Program-made: the position numbers and the translations under genes | Notes under the pieces: generated by a model | The model's database searches: none | Told to the model about the DNA's origin: nothing | Seen by the model: only the letters and a program-made list of their open reading frames with translations | IMG/VR virus record: IMGVR_UViG_3300020175_000060 | Coordinates: 1-22,146 of that record | Reading direction: 5' to 3' (one strand) | Origin: a virus | Length of the DNA: 22,146 nt | Shown: in pieces, positions 6,956 through 15,819 of the stretch | Layout of the letters: every line of letters starts with the position of its first letter | Position numbering within the stretch: the stretch's first letter is position 1

Positions 6956-7585
6956 TTAACTTGGTTGTACATATGTAACTGTTACAGGAATAGTTTGAGA
7001 ACCACCTGTTTCATTACCATATACTGTTATAGTTGTTTGTGTTGTTTGTGTTATATTTGGATTCGGAATAAATGTAAATTGTAATCCCGTCTCTATTGCT
7101 GCAGTTGCAGTTATTTCATCTCCTAAGAATGTTGGTGTTGAACTAGCTCCTGCCGATAATCCACTTCCTACAATCGAACCTGCATTCTTATTAGAAAGAA
7201 TAACAGTATATCCACTTTGTGTATTACCACTTGGTGAAGTAGTTGGGGAAAGTTGAACTTGGCCTGAGTTCTGATTTACAGTTATAGAAGGTACACCAAA
7301 TTCTACTTTTGGAATTTTTGTTGTTCCTTTTGGTAAAGTCACCAATTTATATTTTAAGATTTGAGTTTCATCTGGTGAAGCCTCAGTAATCGGAATCGCT
7401 TTGATTGCCGCATCATAATATGCACTTCCTTTTGGATGTGCTGGTTCGTAAAGTGTGTAATCTACCTCATCATCACCTAGTGCGAATTTTGAGATATTTA
7501 AACCTTCACCAGATGCTAATTTCTCTCTACCCTTTTTGGTAAGAATTGCATCTACTGTTATTTCTGTGTTATTTAAATAAGCCAT
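6956..7585 (-). CDS. Phage structural protein with TKKGRExLA N-terminal motif
   Basis: This 209-residue protein has a conserved N-terminal region, MAYLNNTEITVDAILTKKGREKLASG, followed by ISKFALGDDEVDYTLY (about residues 30-47). The 'xLTxxGRExLA...KFALGDDExDY' pattern recurs in tail/baseplate-region proteins of many marine myoviruses. From about residue 95 the protein becomes a Thr/Ser/Val-rich beta region with TTQTTITVYGNETGG near the end, resembling an Ig-like or lipase-tail-like sandwich. ATG 7585 is preceded by AAGAGGA (7602..7596) and a promoter-like element. It is co-transcribed with 5728..6939. It is likely a tail-appendage adaptor; the specific function is unknown. Confidence 0.8.
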   Translation of the reverse strand: MAYLNNTEITVDAILTKKGREKLASGEGLNISKFALGDDEVDYTLYEPAHPKGSAYYDAAIKAIPITEASPDETQILKYKLVTLPKGTTKIPKVEFGVPSITVNQNSGQVQLSPTTSPSGNTQSGYTVILSNKNAGSIVGSGLSAGASSTPTFLGDEITATAAIETGLQFTFIPNPNITQTTQTTITVYGNETGGSQTIPVTVTYVQPS

Positions 7586-7612
7586 AATTAAATTTTCCTC
7601 TTGTTATTCAAT

Positions 7613-7623
7613 ATATAAATATA
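7613..7623 (-). promoter_or_regulatory. Candidate late promoter element, copy 3
   Basis: This is TATATTTATAT on the coding strand, ending 27 bases before ATG 7585, in the 78-base gap after the 1741-residue gene. The rest of the gap is AT-rich, with no convincing terminator. Confidence 0.5.
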
Positions 7624-7663
7624 AGTATTTTATAAAAATATATTATTTCTAATCTTTTATTCG

Positions 7664-10600
7664 TTAATCAACTTCTAAAATTGGTTCTCCACTACCTCTT
7701 CCACTATCAGAAACTCTCAATGTATTAGGATTCGTAGTAAATGTTACAATAGGCGAACCACCATCTAAAGTTGTTTTACTTGTTTGTGATGAACCTTTAA
7801 AAAATGAATTTTCTAATCCACTTGTTAAATCACCAACGTTACTATAATGTGTTTCAAAATTACCATCTAATGGAGTAACTTGTACTATATTTCCTGCTAC
7901 GACTGGGTCGGTTGTTTCAAGTCCATCTGAACCTGTGAATGGTAATATATTTACAATTTGTTTGAATTTAGTTATAGAAACAAATTCTCTTCCCAATGAT
8001 TCATCACTTGAATTTATATTCTGTGGTACATCTTCTAAATAAGATTCTTTTAATAAAAATACTTTTACTCTATCTTTTACAAAATTATTATTTTTATCTA
8101 ATCGTGTTCTAATAGAATGAGAACCACTTCCATATAATCCAAATCCTAATCTTGATAATGACTCAGCACCCATTCCTATTTGTTGATATGCAGTTGAATC
8201 ATACGCACCTTGTACTGAACCGGTGAATTGTGCATCTATACTAATACTAATACCACCCATATCAGAACCGCTATTTACTGTGATAAATCCTGACTGATTT
8301 ATATCATCAGAAGCTGATATCTCTGATTCATATACATCATATGAACTTGTAACAATTACATCATCTGATGCTGTTACTTCTGCATTAAATGTATTTGTAT
8401 TACCAACAAGAGAAACTTCTTGTGATGAAGTTACACTTGCTAATATCATATGATTATCAGAAGTAATAGATATATCTTCTTGAGTATTTACTTCACTACT
8501 ATATTGATTGTTTTCTGCAGTAGTTGGTTTTAATTCTAATTTACTTCTTTCAAGTATATGTGGTTCAATTAATAATCCACTTATTGTTTTTGCTCTACTT
8601 GGTATAAGTGATTCTAAAGTAGTAAATAATGATTTATCAATATATCTAACCAACTGTATGTACTCTTGGAAATTTAAATTATATCTATCAAAATAATAAT
8701 TTCTAAGATTTTTTAGTTTAGTATATGAATCTTTATAATCATCACTTGGGTCTCCAATGTAATCATCTATACTAAATGAACCAAGAGATTTCATTATATC
8801 CATATTGATTTCTTTTATAGGAGAAAAGAATAATCCTAATTTATTAGAATCAATAGGAGATTGGTCGTATGATTTTTTAGTTGCTCTACTTCTATAATTT
8901 AAATTAGATTCTAATGTTTGTGTTTCAAATCTAACTTTATTTCCAAAACTAAAACCTGTTTGTGGAACTTTAGCAGTTACTGTTCTTTCGTATGGTTGGT
9001 ATTGATAAGGATAATCAGATACACTTAAAAAATTAGATGCAGTTACAAACGGCTCGTAAGTGTTTATAACCGAAACATTTTTTATTTCAGTATCAGCGTT
9101 TCTATCTTTTGGATATTCAAAATCCAATCTTAAAATTAAATCATCTGTTGATGAAGAAACATGGTTACCATCAATTGCATCAGGTAGTAATGTGTGATTA
9201 GTAACTACCGATTCACTCAATGGAGATGTCCATAATCTAAACTCATCTAATGAACCAGTTAATGTGTTTCCACCAATATATAATTCACTTCCACTATCCC
9301 ATGCCTTTGTTGTGGTTGTAAGTATCGTACTTACTTCATTTCTGATTCTTCCTTGAAATCCTTCTTTAACATATAAGTTAAAATTATCAGATGTACTTCC
9401 ACTTTCTCTTGAAACTACTATTTGAGTATATTCTTCATTAAATAAAGGAGTTACTGCTGTACTTGCAGATTCTTCACCTACTGTTAACTTTACACTTGCA
9501 AGTGAACCTGTATTTTTTATAATATCTAAAGACCAATTTGATGCACTTATTATTTGTTGGTCTTGTTGTTGATTCGTATTTACTCTAACCTCAACTGCGT
9601 TTGGAAAAGTTGATGAGTATTCTTTCCAAGGTACTATAATAGAAGAACTACCACTAATATTAATTGAACTAGTTCTATCTTCAAATGTAAAATCACTTGT
9701 TGCACTTTCACTAGATACATCTTGTGGTCCACCAAATTCCATTATAGTTAATAATGATGCAGGTACACCATAACAACTCATTGCAGCGTGTATTGCTCTT
9801 TTTGTACCTTTTGTTTTTAATAAGTAAGGTAAGTTATTTAATATTCTTCTCCATATTTCTTGTTGTCTATCTTTACCACTCATTTCAGATGCCTGTGTAC
9901 CATCCGAGTTCTTTCCAAATGCATATTCCCAAAGTAGTTGTGATTTAACTCCCATATCAGCATCGAATCCTAAAGATTCTAACATATGATAAATTAATTC
10001 TGAATTTATACCTCGTTCAAATTTATGTTCTGATTTCTTAGATTGAGAACTTGCCTTTATATGTGAATAGATAACATCAAAATGTTGGCCAATCATATCA
10101 AAGAATAAAATAAAATCACTACTATTATTATCATCTTGAAGATGTTGTGGTAAATTATTTACAAATCTTGAAGAGTTTGTTGTATCATAAGTTGATGCAT
10201 TTTCATAAAGTGAGTTATACCAAGAACTTACATCAGAACTAGATGATAATTCATTACCACCTGCACCAGGATATGTTATTCCATCAATTGATGATGAGGT
10301 ATATAAGAATTTTTCAAACGAATCAAATCCTTTTTTAAGATTGTTTATTTTTCCAAGAGTTCTTTTTGATTCATTTTGAATTGCAATTGAACCCCTTACC
10401 GAACCTGTAATTTGTGTTGATGTTCCACTACCGAAATCAATTAAACTACCTGATACTAAACCATTATATTTTGTTTCGTATGATTCTATAAGTTGTACTT
10501 TGTAGAAGAAGTTAGCCACTCTTTCTTTTGCTGAGGAGTATTTTACAAATCCTTTCCAGTCTATCTCGTAGTTTTCATTACTTTCTACATATGTACCAGA

Positions 10601-12889
10601 TTCATCTTCATTAAGTTGAGTTGAAGAAGTAACAAAGTTTATATCTAAATTATCTAATGAAAATTCAGATGATGAAATAAATTGACCTACTACTTCATTA
10701 GAGGTAACAGAGCCACTCGCTACTAAATCATCTAGTATCTGATAACCAATATCATCTCCAACATCTAAAGTGAAGTTAGGAGTTAAAGGCTTACATTCTT
10801 TTGTTATATCATCTACAATTGTTATTTGGTCAATTATAGGAATGGATTGTATTTTAGAAATCCATAATTTATCATTTCTACTTATTTGACTTGGAAGTGG
10901 TTCATAAAGTTTAAGAACCAATGCCTTTTCTTCATTTATCTTTACGTTTTTATTTCGTTCTTCATCAAATTTAAATTCAGATAAGGTTTCTGTATCAACT
11001 GCATATGTTGCAATTAATTCATTTTTACCATCACCCAAGTGTAAGTAATGAGATAAAAAAGGATTTGTTGGTTCATCAAATATAGTGTTATCTAATACAG
11101 AAACAAATGAGTTTCTTAAATCAGATATTACATTATCTCTCCTAAGTGTTAAATCTCCTTTATCAAATATTATATTTATTTTCTCATGTCTACCAAGTGT
11201 AACAGAATCTCCTTCTAAGTTATATGGTAAAAGTGAAAGTTGTATTTCTTCAATATCTCTATAACCTTTTGATTTAGTAGAAGATGCGTACATTTTCTTA
11301 AGAACATCTTCTACAATAAAGTTTGCTTTAGTAGTTGGTCCAAACTTTCCTAAATATTGATTTTTTTCTATCTTTCCACCAGCATATATTTCAATGTAAT
11401 TTGTATTTACGGATTGCCAACTAATTTCAAATGGAACATTATATCCTTGAAAATCAGCTCCCTTAATTGTATTTGGGAAATTTATAATAGTAATATCAGG
11501 ACCAGGTAAATATTCTTTATTAATAACATTAACATTTATTCTTATCGAATCACCACTACCATTTGATTTTGAAACTGGTTGTAAGTATATTGTATAATTA
11601 CCTACTCCATTATAAAAATCAGATTTTGTTAATAATAAACTACCACTTTTTGATAAACTTCTTGTTGTTTTACCTAAAGTATAAATTACTTCATCTGCAT
11701 TACTACTTCTGTATGGTATCTTTACATCCTCTTTTGATGATATGTTAATTTCTACATTTGTTAAATCAACAACTAGTGATGGTTTAGATGGAGCACTTAT
11801 TACAGTTATTTTAGAAGTTTTAATAGAAACAGATGTTTCTCCGAGCTGAAGTTCAACTCTCTTATCTAAACATTTGTTTGTCTTAGGTGAACGATTAGTT
11901 GGTTCTATTACAGAGTAAGTTATATCATGTGTTGTTTGAGATATACCATTACTAAAAAAATCTACATATGGAATTTCTCCCTTAACACTCGGTTGATATT
12001 TAAGTAGTAAATCATCTTCCTCTAATAGTTCTCCTTTAGCACCCCAAGAAGTTGTATAGATTATATCATTATCGTTAGCTAACTCAGTACTAATTTTAAT
12101 TGAGTATAATTCTTCTGCAGGAGTTTCAATTATTTCTTCACCAGCTTCAAATGTAAATGGTAAATCAACAATGAACGCAAGTCCAAAATTATTTATACTT
12201 TCTATATTTAGTAACTTACCATTTTTTTCTACATAAAAGGTATAGTTAACATAAACCACTTCTCCGAGTATAGGATTTGCTTTTACTAGTTCTTCTTCTA
12301 TTTTATCAAATCCTAGTGGAATGCCATTACCAATTTTTATTTGTTCATCTAATCCAATGACTTCAAAATCATCAAATACAAGTGGTTTTATATCTGAAGC
12401 TGTTGTTCCTTTTGTTGAATAAACTTTGTAAGTATCTTTAGATGTTTTGTTATTTGTCTTTACAGTATATACTCTAGGTGTTAGTAATTGTGGTCCTGAA
12501 AGTATTTCGTAAGTTGGAGTGTTACCTGCTGAATTTGGATTTCCTTCCATACCAGAGGATTCTATACCATTTATACAAATCTTTGCATTTTTTTCAGTAG
12601 AAGAAATATTTACTCTTAATGCCTGATAGTTTGCACCATAGGCCGTTTTTAGAAAATCATATGATTCTAATCCTGGTGTAGATATTACACCTGATGTAGA
12701 AACTTTAGTTCCATCTTTAGTTGTAGTAACAGGACCTTGAGCTTTTCCCGAACTTATTAGTGCTCTATCAGATGTGCCTCCACCAGATACAATTGGAATA
12801 CCTTTGTTTTCAACAACTTCATCGGTAAATCCCTTATCAGTAGAAATTCCCCTAACACGCTTTCTTCCATATGTGTTTTTCTCTGCCAT
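7664..12889 (-). CDS. Giant baseplate/tail protein: Ig-like, tail-protein-I-like and LamG segments
   Basis: This 1741-residue mosaic has no signal peptide. Residues 1 to about 900 form a beta-rich chain with several Ig-like repeats. Residues about 930-1055 (FDVIYSHIKASSQ...WRRILNNLPYLLKTKGTKRAIHAAMSCYGVP) resemble the tail protein I/gpI-like element, in which a helical segment ending in KGTxxAIxxxxxxYGVP docks onto gp6/gpJ wedges. Residues about 1060-1250 form a LamG/concanavalin-like sandwich (YTQIVVSRESGS..., LYIGGNTLTGSLDEFRLWTSPLS). After that comes a helical block ending LIPSRAKTISGLLIEPHILERSK, then a Ser/Asp-rich beta tail. It starts in a TAATG overlap with the gene before it. Its place downstream of gp6 is that of T4 gp7, so it may be the wedge-fibre connector of this phage, with a glycan-binding module added. 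Domain limits are estimates. Confidence 0.85.
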   Translation of the reverse strand: MAEKNTYGRKRVRGISTDKGFTDEVVENKGIPIVSGGGTSDRALISSGKAQGPVTTTKDGTKVSTSGVISTPGLESYDFLKTAYGANYQALRVNISSTEKNAKICINGIESSGMEGNPNSAGNTPTYEILSGPQLLTPRVYTVKTNNKTSKDTYKVYSTKGTTASDIKPLVFDDFEVIGLDEQIKIGNGIPLGFDKIEEELVKANPILGEVVYVNYTFYVEKNGKLLNIESINNFGLAFIVDLPFTFEAGEEIIETPAEELYSIKISTELANDNDIIYTTSWGAKGELLEEDDLLLKYQPSVKGEIPYVDFFSNGISQTTHDITYSVIEPTNRSPKTNKCLDKRVELQLGETSVSIKTSKITVISAPSKPSLVVDLTNVEINISSKEDVKIPYRSSNADEVIYTLGKTTRSLSKSGSLLLTKSDFYNGVGNYTIYLQPVSKSNGSGDSIRINVNVINKEYLPGPDITIINFPNTIKGADFQGYNVPFEISWQSVNTNYIEIYAGGKIEKNQYLGKFGPTTKANFIVEDVLKKMYASSTKSKGYRDIEEIQLSLLPYNLEGDSVTLGRHEKINIIFDKGDLTLRRDNVISDLRNSFVSVLDNTIFDEPTNPFLSHYLHLGDGKNELIATYAVDTETLSEFKFDEERNKNVKINEEKALVLKLYEPLPSQISRNDKLWISKIQSIPIIDQITIVDDITKECKPLTPNFTLDVGDDIGYQILDDLVASGSVTSNEVVGQFISSSEFSLDNLDINFVTSSTQLNEDESGTYVESNENYEIDWKGFVKYSSAKERVANFFYKVQLIESYETKYNGLVSGSLIDFGSGTSTQITGSVRGSIAIQNESKRTLGKINNLKKGFDSFEKFLYTSSSIDGITYPGAGGNELSSSSDVSSWYNSLYENASTYDTTNSSRFVNNLPQHLQDDNNSSDFILFFDMIGQHFDVIYSHIKASSQSKKSEHKFERGINSELIYHMLESLGFDADMGVKSQLLWEYAFGKNSDGTQASEMSGKDRQQEIWRRILNNLPYLLKTKGTKRAIHAAMSCYGVPASLLTIMEFGGPQDVSSESATSDFTFEDRTSSINISGSSSIIVPWKEYSSTFPNAVEVRVNTNQQQDQQIISASNWSLDIIKNTGSLASVKLTVGEESASTAVTPLFNEEYTQIVVSRESGSTSDNFNLYVKEGFQGRIRNEVSTILTTTTKAWDSGSELYIGGNTLTGSLDEFRLWTSPLSESVVTNHTLLPDAIDGNHVSSSTDDLILRLDFEYPKDRNADTEIKNVSVINTYEPFVTASNFLSVSDYPYQYQPYERTVTAKVPQTGFSFGNKVRFETQTLESNLNYRSRATKKSYDQSPIDSNKLGLFFSPIKEINMDIMKSLGSFSIDDYIGDPSDDYKDSYTKLKNLRNYYFDRYNLNFQEYIQLVRYIDKSLFTTLESLIPSRAKTISGLLIEPHILERSKLELKPTTAENNQYSSEVNTQEDISITSDNHMILASVTSSQEVSLVGNTNTFNAEVTASDDVIVTSSYDVYESEISASDDINQSGFITVNSGSDMGGISISIDAQFTGSVQGAYDSTAYQQIGMGAESLSRLGFGLYGSGSHSIRTRLDKNNNFVKDRVKVFLLKESYLEDVPQNINSSDESLGREFVSITKFKQIVNILPFTGSDGLETTDPVVAGNIVQVTPLDGNFETHYSNVGDLTSGLENSFFKGSSQTSKTTLDGGSPIVTFTTNPNTLRVSDSGRGSGEPILEVD

Positions 12890-14625
12890 TATCTAAAAAT
12901 CCTTGTATCTATTAGTATTTCTTCTGATGTAACTTCTCCATTTGGTCCTGTACCATATACAGTTGTAAGTTCTTGTCCACCCTCAACTGAATCATATTTT
13001 ATATCAAGATTAGAACCTCCACCACCAATCGGAATATCGGATGCACCACAATCTCCTAGTTCAACTATTTTTATATTTTTACCAAGGAATCCTAGCGGTG
13101 GTACAACCGAATCTTTCTGTGCACAAAATTGAATTGAATCACCTGGTCCCATTTCCTCACTTATCTCTAATCTATCACTATCGTTCATGTATGATACCTG
13201 TACACGATTCACTTGACCTAGTCCTTTATAATCATCTTGTATAAATAAATTTGTTACTATATATTGTTTATAAATATTTTCAATTGGTCTTACTTTTGCA
13301 TATTCTCGAATATCTCCATCAAATGTTATACTATCTTTTTGAGCTCTTATTTTTATTGAGTCATATTCTACTCCAACTTTAGATTGAGATACTCCATTTT
13401 CATCTATATAATTAATAGTACCTTCAAATGACCAAACATAATATATTTTATTAACACTTGATATATCTTCATATTTACAAGAACCATCATCTATTGTAGC
13501 CAATGGATTGTAGTTTAAAGAAGTTGGGTCTGTACATCCTGATATTGATTCGTATCTACATGAACCATCATTTATATTTGCATTTGGATTGTAGTTTAAA
13601 GAAGTTGGGTCTGTACATCCATACACATCTCCTATTATTTCATCAGGTTCAGTTGTATCATATATTGATTCTGATGTTGTTGTTTTTAAAATAGTTTTAA
13701 GTTTATCAATTGTTATTTGTTGTTCCTTTGTTAGAATATTATTTTGTTGAACATCTCTTTTAGGTAAATAAAAATCAATACAAGAAATTATACTCTGCTC
13801 AATATCTCTTTGTAATTCTGATATTGATAAAGTAATACAACTTGTTTCATCTTTAATTGGTTTACCATAATTTATATCTGATATTTTCCAATTTCTGTTT
13901 TGTGAATAGTAAGTCATTGATTCAATAACTTTACTTCTAACTCTATTGATGAATACTTCAAAATTTTCTATTTTAAATTCTTTTTGAATTAACTTAATAT
14001 AGTTTTCACCATCAGTAATTTTTCCCTTTATACTTTTAAAATTAGAAAATATTTTTTCAAAATCTAAATTATTAACATAATCGGTAATATAATAAATTAC
14101 ATCATCTCTAAATGATTGATTATCTACAAAGTTTGAATATCTTTTTTCTAAATCTGTATTTAATTTAGTTGAACGATTTGGTAATATTCTTATTTCTGTT
14201 CGTGATGGTGATATTTCATGTATCCATAAATTGTTTCCATCTAAAGAATCTACTCCAGCTCTCCTATTTAATAAGGTTACTTGAGTTTTAAAAATACCAT
14301 TAGAATATCCCGCCTCTCTTACAAGTTTTTCTATATCAACTATAAATTCAGAAGTTCCATTCTTTTTGGTAGTTTCTAAACTTTCTGTTAGAATAAAGTA
14401 ATCTTTTATATTTACATCATCTATACTAATGTATCTTGATAATTTTCCATCATCTCCTTGAGGTAGTTGGTTATCATTTGAATCATATAATATAAATTCA
14501 ATCATATCAGAACACCCTAGTCCAAAGTTAGATTTAGATATTTCCTTTTCAAATATCTTTCTATCCTCAGTTTCTACCAAGTATCCTTTTCTATCAATTA
14601 TATTTTTAAAATCCTGTATTGCCAT
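12889..14625 (-). CDS. Baseplate-region structural protein with two GCTDP repeats
   Basis: This 578-residue protein has an N-terminal region (1 to about 310) with LWIHEISPSRTEIRILP at about residues 135-151, a motif I associate with marine phage structural proteins but cannot name, followed by Lys/Glu-rich helices. Residues 336-389 are two 27-residue repeats, GCTDPTSLNYNPNANINDGSC and GCTDPTSLNYNPLATIDDGSC, each with two Cys and an Asp-rich DDGSC end. Such repeats abound in secreted proteins of marine Bacteroidetes and may bind calcium or form a disulfide-stapled stalk. The C-terminal part (about 395-578) is beta-rich, with a Gly-rich IPIGGGGSNLD near the end. The gene overlaps its neighbours at both ends by TAATG. 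It is likely a tail or baseplate component; an adhesive role for the repeats is inference. Confidence 0.8.
   Translation of the reverse strand: MAIQDFKNIIDRKGYLVETEDRKIFEKEISKSNFGLGCSDMIEFILYDSNDNQLPQGDDGKLSRYISIDDVNIKDYFILTESLETTKKNGTSEFIVDIEKLVREAGYSNGIFKTQVTLLNRRAGVDSLDGNNLWIHEISPSRTEIRILPNRSTKLNTDLEKRYSNFVDNQSFRDDVIYYITDYVNNLDFEKIFSNFKSIKGKITDGENYIKLIQKEFKIENFEVFINRVRSKVIESMTYYSQNRNWKISDINYGKPIKDETSCITLSISELQRDIEQSIISCIDFYLPKRDVQQNNILTKEQQITIDKLKTILKTTTSESIYDTTEPDEIIGDVYGCTDPTSLNYNPNANINDGSCRYESISGCTDPTSLNYNPLATIDDGSCKYEDISSVNKIYYVWSFEGTINYIDENGVSQSKVGVEYDSIKIRAQKDSITFDGDIREYAKVRPIENIYKQYIVTNLFIQDDYKGLGQVNRVQVSYMNDSDRLEISEEMGPGDSIQFCAQKDSVVPPLGFLGKNIKIVELGDCGASDIPIGGGGSNLDIKYDSVEGGQELTTVYGTGPNGEVTSEEILIDTRIFR
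13504..13620 (-). repeat. Tandem 81-base coding repeat (GCTDP units)
   Basis: A 36-base sequence is identical at 13504-13539 and 13585-13620, with an 81-base (27-codon) period and similar flanks. It encodes the GCTDPTSLNYNP core of each unit. Identity at silent positions suggests a recent duplication or gene conversion. Confidence 0.95.
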
Positions 14626-15815
14626 TAGTTACCTTTACCGCCGTTTTTAACTTTTCTATAAAATCCAATTGGAATATCAAATACATCTTCACCAATTGTA
14701 AGTTTTAAATTATCAGTAAACCATTTTTTTCTACCACCAAATGAACCACCTCTAAGATTTCTTATTTTTGATGCACTCAATGTTGCAACACCAGGAGTTT
14801 CTCCACTTCTTGCAGCGATTGTTCCTGTTGCTTGAGAAAAAGCAAATACAGGATTTCCACTATATCCTGTTTTTGGTGCTACTGTTAATGACCAATTTAA
14901 AGGTTCTTCTGTTAAATTATAGATATTCATTGTTTGACCATTTGGCCAACCACTACTTTTTCTTTGTGATTTAAATATTATTGCACCATTGCTTGCCATT
15001 TCAGATGGTGAGTTTACTGCATCTTCAGGTACTTTCCATCCAGAATTACGAGTTTGTCCGAATCCTCCTGGTAAACCTGTTATAGATAATGCAGCAATTG
15101 TAGCTTGTGATTCTTCTTCAGCTTCTTCTATCTGGTCTTTTAATTTAAGTTGTTCTTGTAAACTTAATTTCTGTGCCTGTAAACCTCTTACTTGAGCTTC
15201 AAGAGATACTCTTTCAATTCCCTCTTTAGTTCCTTTTATAATTGAGTTCTGAAAATCTGAAAGAAGTGATACATAACGAGTGTTTATTGCAGTTGAATTA
15301 TTTTCTGCTGCAGCTCTCTGTATTTCAACTGAATCTAATAGTTCTAATAATGATTCTAGTTCTGCAGTAAGTTTTGTAGTTACTCCTACTTCTTCTTCGT
15401 ATAATTTTCTCCACTTAGCTACTTGTTTTCTTAACTCTTCTATTTCAAGTAATTTTGCATCATATTTTGATTTAAGAATATAAGGTCCTTTGTTTGGTTT
15501 TTTCTTTTTTATAAGTTCATCAACCTTTACATCAAGTGCCTTTTTTAATTCATCTTCATTATATTTTGGTTTTTCAACATAACCACTTGTTTCTCCTGCA
15601 AAATCAGTTTGGTTTTCATTGGGATTAACTAATTGTGGATTTGCTAAATCTTCTTTTGTTTTATCAAATTTTCTTTTAACTGATGAGGATAGTTTAGGCT
15701 TTTTTTGTTTTCCATCTTTTTTAGACACAAGAATATTACCATTAGAATCTTTTCTAATAGCAGTTGAACCTTTCTTAACAAGTTCATCTATTCTAAATCT
15801 ATCCTGTAATCCCAT
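14625..15815 (-). CDS. Coiled-coil structural protein of the baseplate module
   Basis: This 396-residue protein has three regions. The N-terminus (1 to about 95) is Lys-rich and probably disordered. Residues about 95-245 are long helices with Leu/Ile heptads (EELRKQVAKWRKLYEEEVG..., TAELESLLELLDSV..., GLQAQKLSLQEQLKLKDQIEEAEEE), a strong coiled-coil pattern. Residues about 250-396 form a compact beta-like domain (GWKVPEDAVNSPSEMASNGA, LNWSLTVAPKTGYSGNP, FDIPIGFYRKVKNGG). The architecture, a trimeric or dimeric stalk with a globular head, suits a short fibre or tail-fibre connector. ATG 15815 lies 5 bases after the upstream stop, and the end overlaps the GCTDP-repeat gene by TAATG, so it is part of the coupled baseplate operon. 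No family recognised. Confidence 0.78.
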   Translation of the reverse strand: MGLQDRFRIDELVKKGSTAIRKDSNGNILVSKKDGKQKKPKLSSSVKRKFDKTKEDLANPQLVNPNENQTDFAGETSGYVEKPKYNEDELKKALDVKVDELIKKKKPNKGPYILKSKYDAKLLEIEELRKQVAKWRKLYEEEVGVTTKLTAELESLLELLDSVEIQRAAAENNSTAINTRYVSLLSDFQNSIIKGTKEGIERVSLEAQVRGLQAQKLSLQEQLKLKDQIEEAEEESQATIAALSITGLPGGFGQTRNSGWKVPEDAVNSPSEMASNGAIIFKSQRKSSGWPNGQTMNIYNLTEEPLNWSLTVAPKTGYSGNPVFAFSQATGTIAARSGETPGVATLSASKIRNLRGGSFGGRKKWFTDNLKLTIGEDVFDIPIGFYRKVKNGGKGN

Positions 15816-15819
15816 TTAT

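Noticed and set aside
7624-7650. AT-only inverted repeat in the gap after the 1741-residue gene
   Set aside because: The possible stem is short, consists only of A-T pairs and has no clear T run, so I do not call a terminator.
13504-13620. CRISPR-like array or regulatory iterons
   Set aside because: There are only two copies, in frame with a 27-codon period and encoding a known protein repeat, so they are coding.
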